Source: NaphS2 sp964588535 (GTDB lineage Bacteria; Desulfobacterota; DSM-4660; Desulfatiglandales; Desulfatiglandaceae). From it: DNA of 64,000 nucleotides. The notes below the pieces were generated by a model. That model was not told the DNA's origin. It did not search any database and saw only the letters and a program-made list of their open reading frames with translations. The position numbers were made by a program, and so were the translations under genes. Below, one piece after another: positions 51,934 to 60,295 of this stretch. The stretch lies in the NCBI GenBank assembly GCA_964588535.1, contig CAZPQA010000001.1, positions 46,270 through 110,269 of the forward strand, in the 5' to 3' direction. The stretch's first letter is position 1. Every line of letters starts with the position of its first letter.

Positions 51934-53268
51934 ATGAAAGCCAGCTTGGAAGACATCAGCCAGGTCAAAAAGAAGTTGTCTGTGGAGATTGATGCAAAGG
52001 AAGTTAACAAGAAACTCAACGGTGCCTATGGGAAGATACGCAAAACAACCAAAATTCCCGGATTCAGGCCCGGAAAGGTTCCCAGGAAAATCCTGGAGTC
52101 CTACTTCGGAAGTCAGGTAGAGGCTGATGTGGCCAGCGAACTGGTCAATGAGTCTTTTCCGCAGGCGGTGGAAAAAACAGATGCGTTCCCTTTGAGTCAG
52201 CCCGAATTGGAGAAGGGACCTGTCAAACTAGACGAGAAATTCACTTACTCGGCAACCATGGAAGTAAGGCCTCAATTTGAGGTGAAAGACTATCTGGGTC
52301 TGGAAGCTGAGAAAGAAATCGTGTCCATTGGCGAAGATGAAGTCGACAAAAGGCTTGAACAAATCAGGGAAGGTAATGGAAAACTTGAGTCCCTGACAGA
52401 GGCCCGGCCCATCCAGGAAGGAGATTTTGTTGTCATTGATTACCAGGGGTTTGAAGACGACCAGCCCCTTGAGGAAGTTAAAAACGCCAATTTTATGTTG
52501 AATGTGGGGAAAAAGGATATTCATGAAAAATTTGATGTGGCATTGATCGGACTTAATACGGATGACAAGACGGAGATTGTCGTCGATTTTGAGGAAGATT
52601 ATGCCAATGTTAACCTTAAGGGAAAGACCGTTCGTTTCGAGGTTTCCATTGGTGACATCAAAGAGAGAAATCTTCCAGAGTTGAATGACGAGTTTGCCAA
52701 AAACCTTGGTGCCGATTTTGAGGATTTAAAAGGGCTCAGGGAAGAAATTGAGAAGAATGTTATTACCCAGGAAGAAAACCGTGTAGCACAGGATTTGAAA
52801 CGGAGACTGATTGAAAAAATATCCCAGGGGACTGAGTTTGAAGTTCCTGAGGTATTGGTTGACGCCGAAACGGAATTTTCCATTAAAACCCTTCAATCAA
52901 ACTTTGAGAGAAGTGGATCCAGTTTTCAAAAGGCGGGAATTTCGCCGGAAATGTTGAAACAACAGTTCAGGCCTCCTTCTGAGAGTCGCGTCAGGGAACG
53001 GCTCATTCTGGATCAGGTGGCTCAGCAGGACGATATCACCATCAGCGATGACGAATTTACAGAAGGGCTTGGAAAACTGGCTCAGGGCATGGGGCAAGAC
53101 GTTGAGACCATCAAGAAATATTACGAAGCACGCGGGGAAGTTGACATTTTGAAAGAACAGATGCTTGAAGAAAAAACCTTGAACTACCTCGTGGAAAACG
53201 CCAAGGTTAAAGAGGTGGAGGCTGGAGCATTGACGCCGGACAAAAGCGACGAAACGGAGGTTCAGTAG
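51934..53268 (+). CDS. tig: Trigger factor
   Basis: Ribosome-bound chaperone and peptidyl-prolyl isomerase. The ATG at 51934 has GAGG six bases upstream and yields 444 residues; an ATG 12 bases earlier is also open. The N-terminal ribosome-binding domain has GFRPGKVPRKILESYFG; the PPIase domain (about 150-235) has GDFVVIDYQGFEDDQ and FDVALIGLN; the C-terminal helical region binds substrate. It heads tig-clpP-clpX-lon, a common proteobacterial arrangement. Confidence 0.96.
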   Translation: MKASLEDISQVKKKLSVEIDAKEVNKKLNGAYGKIRKTTKIPGFRPGKVPRKILESYFGSQVEADVASELVNESFPQAVEKTDAFPLSQPELEKGPVKLDEKFTYSATMEVRPQFEVKDYLGLEAEKEIVSIGEDEVDKRLEQIREGNGKLESLTEARPIQEGDFVVIDYQGFEDDQPLEEVKNANFMLNVGKKDIHEKFDVALIGLNTDDKTEIVVDFEEDYANVNLKGKTVRFEVSIGDIKERNLPELNDEFAKNLGADFEDLKGLREEIEKNVITQEENRVAQDLKRRLIEKISQGTEFEVPEVLVDAETEFSIKTLQSNFERSGSSFQKAGISPEMLKQQFRPPSESRVRERLILDQVAQQDDITISDDEFTEGLGKLAQGMGQDVETIKKYYEARGEVDILKEQMLEEKTLNYLVENAKVKEVEAGALTPDKSDETEVQ

Positions 53269-53275
53269 ACCTATT

Positions 53276-53884
53276 ATGTTAATCCCAATGGTGATTGAAC
53301 AATCAAGCCGCGGTGAGAGAGCCTATGATATTTATTCCCGATTGCTCAAAGACCGCATTATATTCATTACGGATCAGGTGGCCGACCCAATGGCCAATAC
53401 CATCATTGCACAGATGCTTTTTCTGGAATCTGAAGACCCGGATAAAGACATCCATATGTACATCAACTCCCCCGGGGGTTCCGTGACATCCGGAATGGCC
53501 ATCTATGACACCATGCAGTATATCAAACCCGATGTGGCCACCATCTGCATGGGACAGACCTCCAGCATGGCGGCTTTGCTTCTAGCGGCCGGGGCAAAGG
53601 ATAAACGGTATGCCCTCCCCCATTCCAGAATTATGATTCACCAGCCGCTGGGGGGCGCTCAGGGGCAGGCTACGGATATTGATATCCATGCCAGGGAAAT
53701 ACTCAAAATCAGGGACACCCTCAATCGGATTCTTGCTGACCATACGGGGACGGATATCAAGAGGATCCGTAAAGATACAGAGCGTGATTTTTTTATGGAC
53801 AGCCAGCAAGCCAAAAAATACGGCATTATTGACAAGGTTATTCATAAAAGAGAAATCAAAGATTCGTTAACCGACGAAAAATAG
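53276..53884 (+). CDS. clpP: ATP-dependent Clp protease proteolytic subunit
   Basis: Serine protease that forms the double-heptamer chamber used by ClpX. The 202-residue length is normal. The catalytic residues are in GQTSSMAALLL (serine), PHSRIMIHQP (histidine) and the downstream aspartate near RKDTERDFFM. The ATG lies seven bases after the tig stop codon. Confidence 0.97.
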   Translation: MLIPMVIEQSSRGERAYDIYSRLLKDRIIFITDQVADPMANTIIAQMLFLESEDPDKDIHMYINSPGGSVTSGMAIYDTMQYIKPDVATICMGQTSSMAALLLAAGAKDKRYALPHSRIMIHQPLGGAQGQATDIDIHAREILKIRDTLNRILADHTGTDIKRIRKDTERDFFMDSQQAKKYGIIDKVIHKREIKDSLTDEK

Positions 53885-53895
53885 GAAAGAAAGTC

Positions 53896-55143
53896 ATGGG
53901 CAAAAACGATATTTCCAATGATGACTTGCTGTGTTCTTTTTGTGGAAAGAGCCAGGATGAGGTGAAAAAGCTCATTGCAGGCCCTTCGGTATATATTTGT
54001 GACGAATGTATACAGCTTTGTAACGAAATTATTGCGGAAGAATACAACCAGGAGGATGAAGAAGACGGGCAAAAGCTTCTAAAGCCCGTTGAGATCAAGG
54101 AAACCCTGGACGAGTATGTCATAGAACAGGACAAAGCAAAGAAGGTCCTTTCCGTAGCTGTTCACAACCACTACAAGCGGATCAACACCAAAGTGGATAT
54201 GGAAGGGGTTGAGATCGAAAAGAGCAATATCCTGCTCATCGGGCCTACGGGTTCAGGAAAGACGCTCCTCGCCCAAACCCTTGCCAGGATACTGAAAGTG
54301 CCCTTTACCATTGCGGATGCCACGACCCTCACGGAAGCCGGCTATGTGGGTGAAGACGTCGAAAATATCATTTTGAACCTGGTCCAGATGGCGGATTATG
54401 ATGTGGAGTCGGCGTGTAAAGGCATTGTTTATATTGATGAGATCGACAAGATCGCTCGAAAGTCGGACAGTCCGTCCATCACGCGTGATGTCTCCGGTGA
54501 AGGGGTACAGCAGGCTCTTTTGAAAATAATCGAGGGTACCCTGGCAAATGTACCGCCCAAGGGCGGGAGGAAACACCCGCAGCAGGATTTTGTCAAAGTA
54601 GACACCACCAATATTCTGTTCATCTGTGGTGGAACCTTTAACGGCATGGACAAGATCATCAGAAATCGCATCGGAAGCAAATTGATGGGGTTTGAGGCGG
54701 ATATCAAGGGGAAGGGCGACGTCGATATCAATAAAATCATGACGCTCGTTCAGCCGGAAGACCTGATCAAGTTTGGTTTGATTCCTGAGTTCATCGGCCG
54801 TATCCCCATTGTGACCACTTTGAACGAACTGAGTCTGGATGCCCTTGTCCGTATTCTCACGGAACCTAAAAATGCTCTGACCAAACAGTATAAAAAACTG
54901 TTTGAGCTGGAAGACGTGGAACTGAAATTTACGGAAGAAGTCCTGACCGCCGTAGCTGAAGCAGCGCTCAAAAGAAAATCCGGGGCCAGGGGCTTGCGAG
55001 CAATTCTTGAATCACTCATGTTGGAAATTATGTACGACATTCCATCGGTTCCGGAAATTCGGGAATGCATCATCAATGAAGAGGTTGTCACTAAGGGTGA
55101 GCCGCCTTTGTTGCTATATGAAAACCAAGCAAAATTTGGATAA
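53896..55143 (+). CDS. clpX: ATP-dependent Clp protease ATPase subunit
   Basis: AAA+ unfoldase that delivers substrates to ClpP. The 415-residue protein has the N-terminal zinc-binding domain (CSFCGKSQDEV ... YICDECIQLC), Walker A GPTGSGKT, Walker B VYIDEIDK, and the pore and sensor regions of the family (FICGGTFNGMD, RKSGARGLRAILE). It starts 12 bases after clpP. Confidence 0.97.
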   Translation: MGKNDISNDDLLCSFCGKSQDEVKKLIAGPSVYICDECIQLCNEIIAEEYNQEDEEDGQKLLKPVEIKETLDEYVIEQDKAKKVLSVAVHNHYKRINTKVDMEGVEIEKSNILLIGPTGSGKTLLAQTLARILKVPFTIADATTLTEAGYVGEDVENIILNLVQMADYDVESACKGIVYIDEIDKIARKSDSPSITRDVSGEGVQQALLKIIEGTLANVPPKGGRKHPQQDFVKVDTTNILFICGGTFNGMDKIIRNRIGSKLMGFEADIKGKGDVDINKIMTLVQPEDLIKFGLIPEFIGRIPIVTTLNELSLDALVRILTEPKNALTKQYKKLFELEDVELKFTEEVLTAVAEAALKRKSGARGLRAILESLMLEIMYDIPSVPEIRECIINEEVVTKGEPPLLLYENQAKFG

Positions 55144-55146
55144 AAA

Positions 55147-57606
55147 ATGCTAAATACCATAAAGAAAGATATGCTAGATAAGATCGGTGTTGACGAGAAA
55201 TTTTATTACCCCCTTCTCCCTTTGAGAGATGTGGTGGTTTTTCCCAACGTGGTTGTGCCCCTTTTCGTGGGGCGCAAAAAATCTATTAAGGCGCTCGAAT
55301 ATGCGCTTTCCCATGAAAAAGAGGTTTTTTTGTCGGCCCAGGCGGATGCTGGCGTAGATGACCCGACACCCAAGGATATCTATTCCTTTGGGACGTTGGG
55401 AGCGGTTCTTCAGTTGCTTAAGCTGCCTGACGGTACCGTCAAAGCCCTTATTGAAGGGAAGGAGCGCGGCAAGATAGATAATTTCATGGATAAGCAGGGC
55501 TTTTTCATGGTTGAGATCAGCAAATGTGAGGAGCTTTCTGTTTCGGATCTGGAAACGGAAGCCCTCATGCGCAGTATCAATACCAGCTTTGAAGAATATG
55601 CAAAACTGAATACGAAGATCGGCAAAGAAATTGTTTCAGCTGTGACCGCCATCGAAGACCCCGGACGTCTGGCCGATACCATTGCCGGCCATCTGGCAAT
55701 GAAAGTTGCGGATAAGCAGGGTATTCTGGAAACCATGGATCCCAACAAGCGGCTTGAACGGCTCTATGGCGAGCTGGAAAATGAAGTGGATATCCTTCGC
55801 CTCGAACAACGGCTGCGGACGCGGGTCAAGAAGCAGATGGAAAAGACCCAGAAAGACTATTATCTCAATGAGCAGATTCGCGCCATTCAAAAGGAAATGG
55901 GGACAAAGGACGACTTCAAAGCAGAACTGGCGGATCTGGAAAAGAAAATTAAACGCAAAAGAGTCTCTAAGGAGGCACATCAGCGGATCAGGCAAGAATT
56001 CAAAAAACTCAAGATGATGTCCCCCATGTCGGCAGAAGCTGCCGTGGTGCGGAATTATATTGATTGGATCATTGACCTGCCCTGGTTTGACAAGAGCCGG
56101 AAGAAATTTGACATCGCGGAAGCCGAGATCATCCTGAATGAAGACCATTACGGGCTGGAAAAACCCAAAGAGCGAATTCTGGAATATCTGGCGGTTCAGC
56201 GCCTCACAAAAAAAATGAGAGGCCCCATCCTCTGTTTGGTGGGCCCCCCTGGTGTCGGTAAAACGTCACTGGCCAAATCGGTGGCCCGGGCTACGGGTCG
56301 GAATTACGTGCGCCTTTCCCTCGGAGGGGTTCGGGATGAGGCCGAAGTCAGGGGCCACAGGCGGACCTATATCGGGGCCATGCCCGGAAAGATCATTCAG
56401 TTTCTGAAAAAGGCAAAATCCAACAATCCCGTATTTTGCCTGGATGAAGTGGACAAGATGAGCACTGATTTCAGGGGTGATCCGTCTTCTGCGCTACTGG
56501 AAGTGCTTGATCCGGAACAGAATGTGGCCTTTAATGACCATTACCTGGACCTCGACTATGATCTCTCGGACGTTTTCTTTATCACCACGGCCAATAACCT
56601 GCACAATATTCCCATACCCCTGCAGGACAGGATGGAGATTATCCGGTTGGCCGGCTATACGGAACTTGAGAAATTAAATATCGCAAAACAGTTTCTGGTC
56701 AAAAAACAGGTTGAACAAACCGGCCTTGAGCCGGAAAACATCGCTTTTACCGACAAGGCTATTTTAACGATCATCCAAACCTATACCAGCGAAGCGGGTG
56801 TTAGGAATCTTGAACGCGAGATTTCATCCATTTGCCGAAAGGTCGCCAAAGAGGTTGTGCTGAACGGGGAAAGCACCCGGATCACCATCAAGGTTCAATC
56901 CATTCAGAAATACCTGGGCGTACCCAAATACCGTTATGGTAGAACAGAGGAAAAAGACATTATTGGCCTTACCACGGGCCTGGCATGGACGGATGTGGGG
57001 GGAGAGTTACTGCAAACGGAAGTGACGATCATGCCGGGAAAGGGACAGTTATCCCTCACTGGCAAGCTGGGTGAGGTCATGCAGGAATCAGCTCAGGCTG
57101 CCTTGAGTTATGTCCGATCAAAAGCAAGGGCTCTTAAATTACCGGATGATTTTTATGAAAAAATTGATATCCATGTCCATGTCCCCGAGGGCGCCATTCC
57201 CAAGGACGGGCCGTCAGCAGGCGTTACGCTGGCGACTTCCATTGTGTCAGCGTTAACGCGATATCCTGTCCGCTGCAGCATTGCCATGACAGGAGAAATA
57301 ACGCTTCGGGGAAGGGTACTTCCCATCGGCGGGCTCAAAGAGAAGATCCTGGCTGCTCACCGGGGAGGGGTCACGAGGGTTCTGATCCCCATGGAGAACA
57401 AAAAGGACATTGCGGATATTCCTAAAAGGATATTGCGAAAAGTGGAGTTAATTCCTGTAGAGCATGTGGATGAGGTTTTGAAAGAAGCCCTGATACTGGA
57501 GGATGGGCAGGAATTGTTTGCACCGGAAGGGGAGGTTCAACCCTTTTGCTTCAGTGATCTCACCAAACCCGAAAAAGAAGTTGAAACCACTGTTACCGCC
57601 CATTGA
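55147..57606 (+). CDS. lon: ATP-dependent protease Lon
   Basis: Cytoplasmic AAA+ serine protease that removes damaged and regulatory proteins. The 819-residue product has the N-terminal LPLRDVVVFPN substrate domain, Walker A GPPGVGKT, Walker B FCLDEVDK, and the catalytic serine in DGPSAG with the lysine in GGLKEKILAA. It starts three bases after clpX. A short hairpin over its stop codon could terminate transcription. Confidence 0.98.
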   Translation: MLNTIKKDMLDKIGVDEKFYYPLLPLRDVVVFPNVVVPLFVGRKKSIKALEYALSHEKEVFLSAQADAGVDDPTPKDIYSFGTLGAVLQLLKLPDGTVKALIEGKERGKIDNFMDKQGFFMVEISKCEELSVSDLETEALMRSINTSFEEYAKLNTKIGKEIVSAVTAIEDPGRLADTIAGHLAMKVADKQGILETMDPNKRLERLYGELENEVDILRLEQRLRTRVKKQMEKTQKDYYLNEQIRAIQKEMGTKDDFKAELADLEKKIKRKRVSKEAHQRIRQEFKKLKMMSPMSAEAAVVRNYIDWIIDLPWFDKSRKKFDIAEAEIILNEDHYGLEKPKERILEYLAVQRLTKKMRGPILCLVGPPGVGKTSLAKSVARATGRNYVRLSLGGVRDEAEVRGHRRTYIGAMPGKIIQFLKKAKSNNPVFCLDEVDKMSTDFRGDPSSALLEVLDPEQNVAFNDHYLDLDYDLSDVFFITTANNLHNIPIPLQDRMEIIRLAGYTELEKLNIAKQFLVKKQVEQTGLEPENIAFTDKAILTIIQTYTSEAGVRNLEREISSICRKVAKEVVLNGESTRITIKVQSIQKYLGVPKYRYGRTEEKDIIGLTTGLAWTDVGGELLQTEVTIMPGKGQLSLTGKLGEVMQESAQAALSYVRSKARALKLPDDFYEKIDIHVHVPEGAIPKDGPSAGVTLATSIVSALTRYPVRCSIAMTGEITLRGRVLPIGGLKEKILAAHRGGVTRVLIPMENKKDIADIPKRILRKVELIPVEHVDEVLKEALILEDGQELFAPEGEVQPFCFSDLTKPEKEVETTVTAH

Positions 57607-57619
57607 TGGCGGATTTTTT
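57596..57619 (+). terminator. Possible intrinsic terminator at the lon stop
   Basis: A five-base-pair stem CCGCC (57596-57600)/GGCGG (57608-57612), loop CATTGAT containing the stop codon, then A and six T residues. The stem is short, so efficiency is uncertain. Confidence 0.5.
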
Positions 57620-57670
57620 CTTGACAGGACCAACCGAAACTGCTAGTAATATTCAGCTGAGCTTTGGTTC

Positions 57671-57745
57671 AGGCGGGTAGCTCAGTGGGAGAGCATCGGC
57701 CTTACAAGCCGGGGGTCACGGGTTCAAATCCCGTTCCGCCTACCA
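57671..57745 (+). tRNA. tRNA-Val (anticodon UAC)
   Basis: The acceptor AGGCGGG pairs with TCCGCCT (one G-U), the D arm is GCTCAGTGGGAGAGC, the anticodon loop CTTACAA gives TAC, and the T arm is ACGGGTTCAAATCCCGT. CCA is encoded at the end. Confidence 0.95.
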
Positions 57746-57808
57746 CCTTTAATAGGGTGATACCAAAAGGACCAACCGACTGCTTAAAAAGGGTCGTTTC
57801 AATGATAT

Positions 57809-57887
57809 GGGGGCGTAGTTCAGTTCTGGTTAGAACGCCGGCCTGTCACGCCGGAGGTCGCGAGTTCGAGTCTCGTCGTCCCCGCCA
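57809..57887 (+). tRNA. tRNA-Asp (anticodon GUC)
   Basis: The acceptor GGGGGCG pairs with CGTCCCC, the anticodon stem CCGGC/GCCGG holds loop CTGTCAC (anticodon GTC), and the T arm is GCGAGTTCGAGTCTCGT. CCA is encoded at 57885-57887. Confidence 0.95.
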
Positions 57888-57895
57888 ATAATAAC

Positions 57896-57934
57896 AAGGG
57901 GTTGGGTCAATTTGGCTTAACCCCTTTTTATTTT
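57896..57934 (+). terminator. Intrinsic terminator after tRNA-Asp
   Basis: An eight-base-pair stem AAGGGGTT (57896-57903)/AACCCCTT (57919-57926), followed by TTTATTTT. It probably ends the two-tRNA transcript. Confidence 0.75.
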
Positions 57935-58236
57935 ATGTGTCCCTTTATGTGTCTTTTTCTATCCAGAAAGATTTGATTTTAAGGAAATGAGGACTCGTTT
58001 TTGAGGGTGATCAGACAATTGGATTGGCTGGAATTTTGATGGAAAAGAGGGGGCCAATAGGTCGGAGGAAAAAGATTGAACCGAGAACAACAGCTCCCAG
58101 TGAGTATTATTATTTTAGTGGTCTATCGCGATGGTTTTCAAAATTTGAAAGATATGAGAAGCCCTAACCCGCCTAGAACAAATTGATCATGTGGAAATAG
58201 AAATTAGGCTTCAGGCAGTCCGACCAGCTGTTCCAT
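57935..58236. other. Gene-free region after tRNA-Asp
   Basis: About 300 AT-rich bases with no gene seen. A near-direct repeat ATGTGTCCCTTTATGTGTC lies just past the terminator. Its position next to a tRNA would fit an old integration site, but no second copy is seen in the window. Confidence 0.35.
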
Positions 58237-58806
58237 TTAATATTCCGGCTTGATTCCGTTCAGCCCTTTTTTTTTCAACCAAATGCAAAGATTCGCAGGC
58301 GTCGTTTTGTACCTCCGAGCGATGTAATTCTGCTTGGAACCCGTTTTCAACAGAGCCTCAATTTCAGGCTGATACTTATCCAGCTTACTCTTCCCTGGTC
58401 CAGACGGCCGACCAAATTTCACACCTCTTGCCTTCGCTGCTTCCCGACCTTCATGACATCGCTGCAACAGAAGATCCCGTTCAATCCTGGCGGCGATGGA
58501 AAAACAAAACGCCATCACTTCACTCTGCAATGATCCATTCAGTTCCCACCGATTTTTGATATCATAAACGGCGACATCTTTTTCCTTCAGAACCGCCAAC
58601 ATTTCCATAATTTCAAGCGACGACCTGCCTAACCGGGACAATTCCGGAAGGATCAATTTATCATGAGGTTGAAGCTTATCAATTAAATCCTTAATCTTTC
58701 GTTTCTTCCAGGGGATTTTCCCGGAAAGCTTTTCCTCAATGAACTGGACTGATGGAAAGCCCTTTTTGTTGGCAAAAGCTCTAATCTGGACTTTGTAATC
58801 TAGGGG
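58237..58806 (-). pseudogene. Serine recombinase, N-terminus lost
   Basis: The reading frame encodes the later catalytic region (SVQFIEEKLSGKIPWKKRKI, LPELSRLGRSSLEI, RIERDLLLQRCHEGREAAKA, GVKFGRPSG) and a C-terminal helix-turn-helix (QNYIARRYKTTPANLCIWLK) of the resolvase/invertase family. The frame starts right after an in-frame TGA that lies in the RAYT-derived repeat at 58803, and the first ~20 residues with the active-site serine (YxRVST region) are missing. A TTG at 58656 would make a still shorter product. The gene was evidently cut by insertion of the repeat. Confidence 0.8.
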
Positions 58807-58843
58807 TCAGGCTTTCCTTATTGTCGTTATTTGGTCTCTGATA
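58803..58843. repeat. Relic of a RAYT element 3' end
   Basis: The 41 bases from GGGGTCAGG to TCTCTGATA match the right end of the transposase gene at 62478-62518 with two mismatches. On the minus strand they encode RDQITTIRKA and a stop, corresponding to the transposase C-terminus NQITTIRKA. Only the end of an element remains. Confidence 0.8.
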
Positions 58844-58844
58844 G

Positions 58845-58878
58845 TTACCCAAAACAGCCCAAGGCTGAAATGGGTAAA
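58845..58878. repeat. Hairpin repeat, copy 1
   Basis: TTACCCAAAACAGCC, CAA, GGCTGAAATGGGTAA form a two-stage hairpin (CAGCC/GGCTG and TTACCCA/TGGGTAA with AAA bulges). A related copy with the loop reversed (CAGCCTTGGGCTG) is at 60193-60219. Confidence 0.65.
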
Positions 58879-58937
58879 CCCCTTACCCCCGTCCTTTGCT
58901 ATTTGACAAATCCTTCCGATTGTATTACATTCGCTAC

Positions 58938-59226
58938 ATGGCAACAACCTTTGAGTGGGATCTTTTGAAAAACGATCAAAATGAGAAGAAGCATGGGGTG
59001 TCTTTTTTTGATGCGCAATATGCTTTTTTCGATCCCCGTCGAGTAATTATTGAGGATTTGAACCCACAGCGAGGAAGAAAATAGGTTTTTTTGTCTTGGC
59101 AAGGTTAAAGGCGGCGTCATGACCGTACGCTTCACTGAAAGACATGGAAGCATCAGAATTATTGGGGCGGGGTATTGGAGAAAAGGGAGAAAAATATATG
59201 ACCAAAAAAATAAAATACACCGATGA
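58938..59226 (+). pseudogene. brnT: BrnT-type toxin gene, single-base frameshift
   Basis: The first frame from the ATG at 58938 encodes MATTFEWDLLKNDQNEKKHG, SFFDAQYAFFDP and EDLN, typical of BrnT ribonuclease toxins, then stops at TAG. The frame one base over continues with HSEEENRFFCLGKVKGG, TVRFTERHG and RIIGAGYWRKGRKIYDQ to a TGA at 59226, the rest of the BrnT fold. Removing one C from the CCC at 59063-59065 would restore the frame. It may be a real inactivating mutation or a sequence error. Confidence 0.8.
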
Positions 59227-59440
59227 GCCCATGAATACAGGTAGGATCGTAGAAGACTTTCTGCCCAAACCTGAGGAATTGGTGTTCCGAAAAAAACGGG
59301 TGTTGACATTGCGGCTGGATGAACCAACCCTTGATGAACTTAAGGATCTTGCAAACCGGAAGGGCCTTGGAATGTCCACACTTGTCAGGATGTGGGTCAA
59401 AGAAAGACTCGCTAACGAGGTTTCCCCACAGGCCCAATAA
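59198..59440 (+). CDS. brnA: BrnA-type antitoxin
   Basis: The ATG at 59198, with AAGGGAG upstream, gives 80 residues: KIKYTDEPM and RIVEDFLPKPEELVFRKK (the toxin-binding N-terminus of BrnA) followed by a ribbon-helix-helix-like LTLRLDEPTLDELKDLANRK and GMSTLVRMWVKERL. BrnA neutralises BrnT and represses the operon. It overlaps the frameshifted toxin gene by 29 bases. It would remain useful as a regulator even if the toxin is inactive. Confidence 0.82.
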   Translation: MTKKIKYTDEPMNTGRIVEDFLPKPEELVFRKKRVLTLRLDEPTLDELKDLANRKGLGMSTLVRMWVKERLANEVSPQAQ

Positions 59441-59616
59441 CAACCCTCAGTCACCACAAAGCGAATTACTTTTTAACGAACGACGCAGCTTTGAAGAAAA
59501 TGAAAGGCATGTACTCGGTTAAACGCCACACGAAAATCGGTGGTAGAGTAACAGCCGCCAGCTCAGCAAACAAGAACGATTTCGTTACAAAACTCAGGAT
59601 AACTCTTCAAACAGAC

Positions 59617-59907
59617 CTATTCCACCACAATTAAATCCTTAATCTTTTGAAAAGTCTTTTCGCCAATGCCTTTGATATTGGTTATCTCCTTTTTATTTTT
59701 GAAGCGCTCATTTTTCTCTCTGTATTCGATGATACGATCAGCAATCACAGGCCCAACCCCAGGTAAACTGCTCAGCGCTTCCTTGTCTGCCGTGTTGATA
59801 TTCACTTTATCGACTGCGACCACCAATCCAGGCGCAACCATCAAACCCATGAACAGCACACACAAACCGAACCACATCCGCTTCCTGAAAATAAGCATCT
59901 TTAGCAT
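59617..59907 (-). CDS. ComEA-like helix-hairpin-helix protein (copy 1)
   Basis: A 96-residue exported protein with a signal peptide (cleavage near VVA) and a ComEA-type HhH domain (DKVNINTADKEALSSLPGVG, IADRIIEYRE, IKGIGEKTFQKIKDLI). ComEA binds DNA in the periplasm during uptake; many short homologues exist whose function is not known. AAAGGAGG lies before the ATG. A paralogue is at 63537-63818. Confidence 0.88.
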   Translation of the reverse strand: MLKMLIFRKRMWFGLCVLFMGLMVAPGLVVAVDKVNINTADKEALSSLPGVGPVIADRIIEYREKNERFKNKKEITNIKGIGEKTFQKIKDLIVVE

Positions 59908-60295
59908 GAAAAAGCCTCCTTTCTTAAATCAGATAGCCAAGCTGACAGCCGGTTCAAAACCATAATGAACTCGCAGAAAGAAAACAAGTAAAAAATAGTT
60001 AGAAAGACGCTCCTGGCTTTTAAACTTTAGCAATCAGCCAAGCAGATCCAGAACATATGCCCTATCCACAGTATCCCACTATTTCGCCCTGACAAAAGGA
60101 CCAGGCTTTTCTTATTTGTCCTAGCCCTGGCGTTCTTACAGATAAAGTATAGCTATACTGGAACCCTTCAACCCGCTTCACCCGTTAACGATTTACCCAA
60201 AACAGCCTTGGGCTGAAACACCAGCATATTGAAATGGCTCATGAAATGACCGAAACAGGTGGTGCTGAGTATTTTTCGTTCGTTTGCATTCATTC
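59908..60295. other. 388-base intergenic region with palindromes
   Basis: No gene seen. It holds a perfect 14-base palindrome AGTATAGCTATACT (60146-60159), a degenerate ACCAGGCTTTTCTTATTTGTC stretch resembling the RAYT end at 60100-60120, and the second hairpin repeat at 60193-60219. Confidence 0.5.
60193..60219. repeat. Hairpin repeat, copy 2
   Basis: TTACCCAAAACAGCC, TTG, GGCTGAAAC, closely matching copy 1 at 58845-58878 but with the loop in the other orientation and the outer stem lost. Confidence 0.6.

Noticed and set aside
57935..57960. Phage attachment site next to tRNA-Asp
   Set aside because: A short near-repeat is present, but no tRNA 3'-end copy or integrase gene is in the window.
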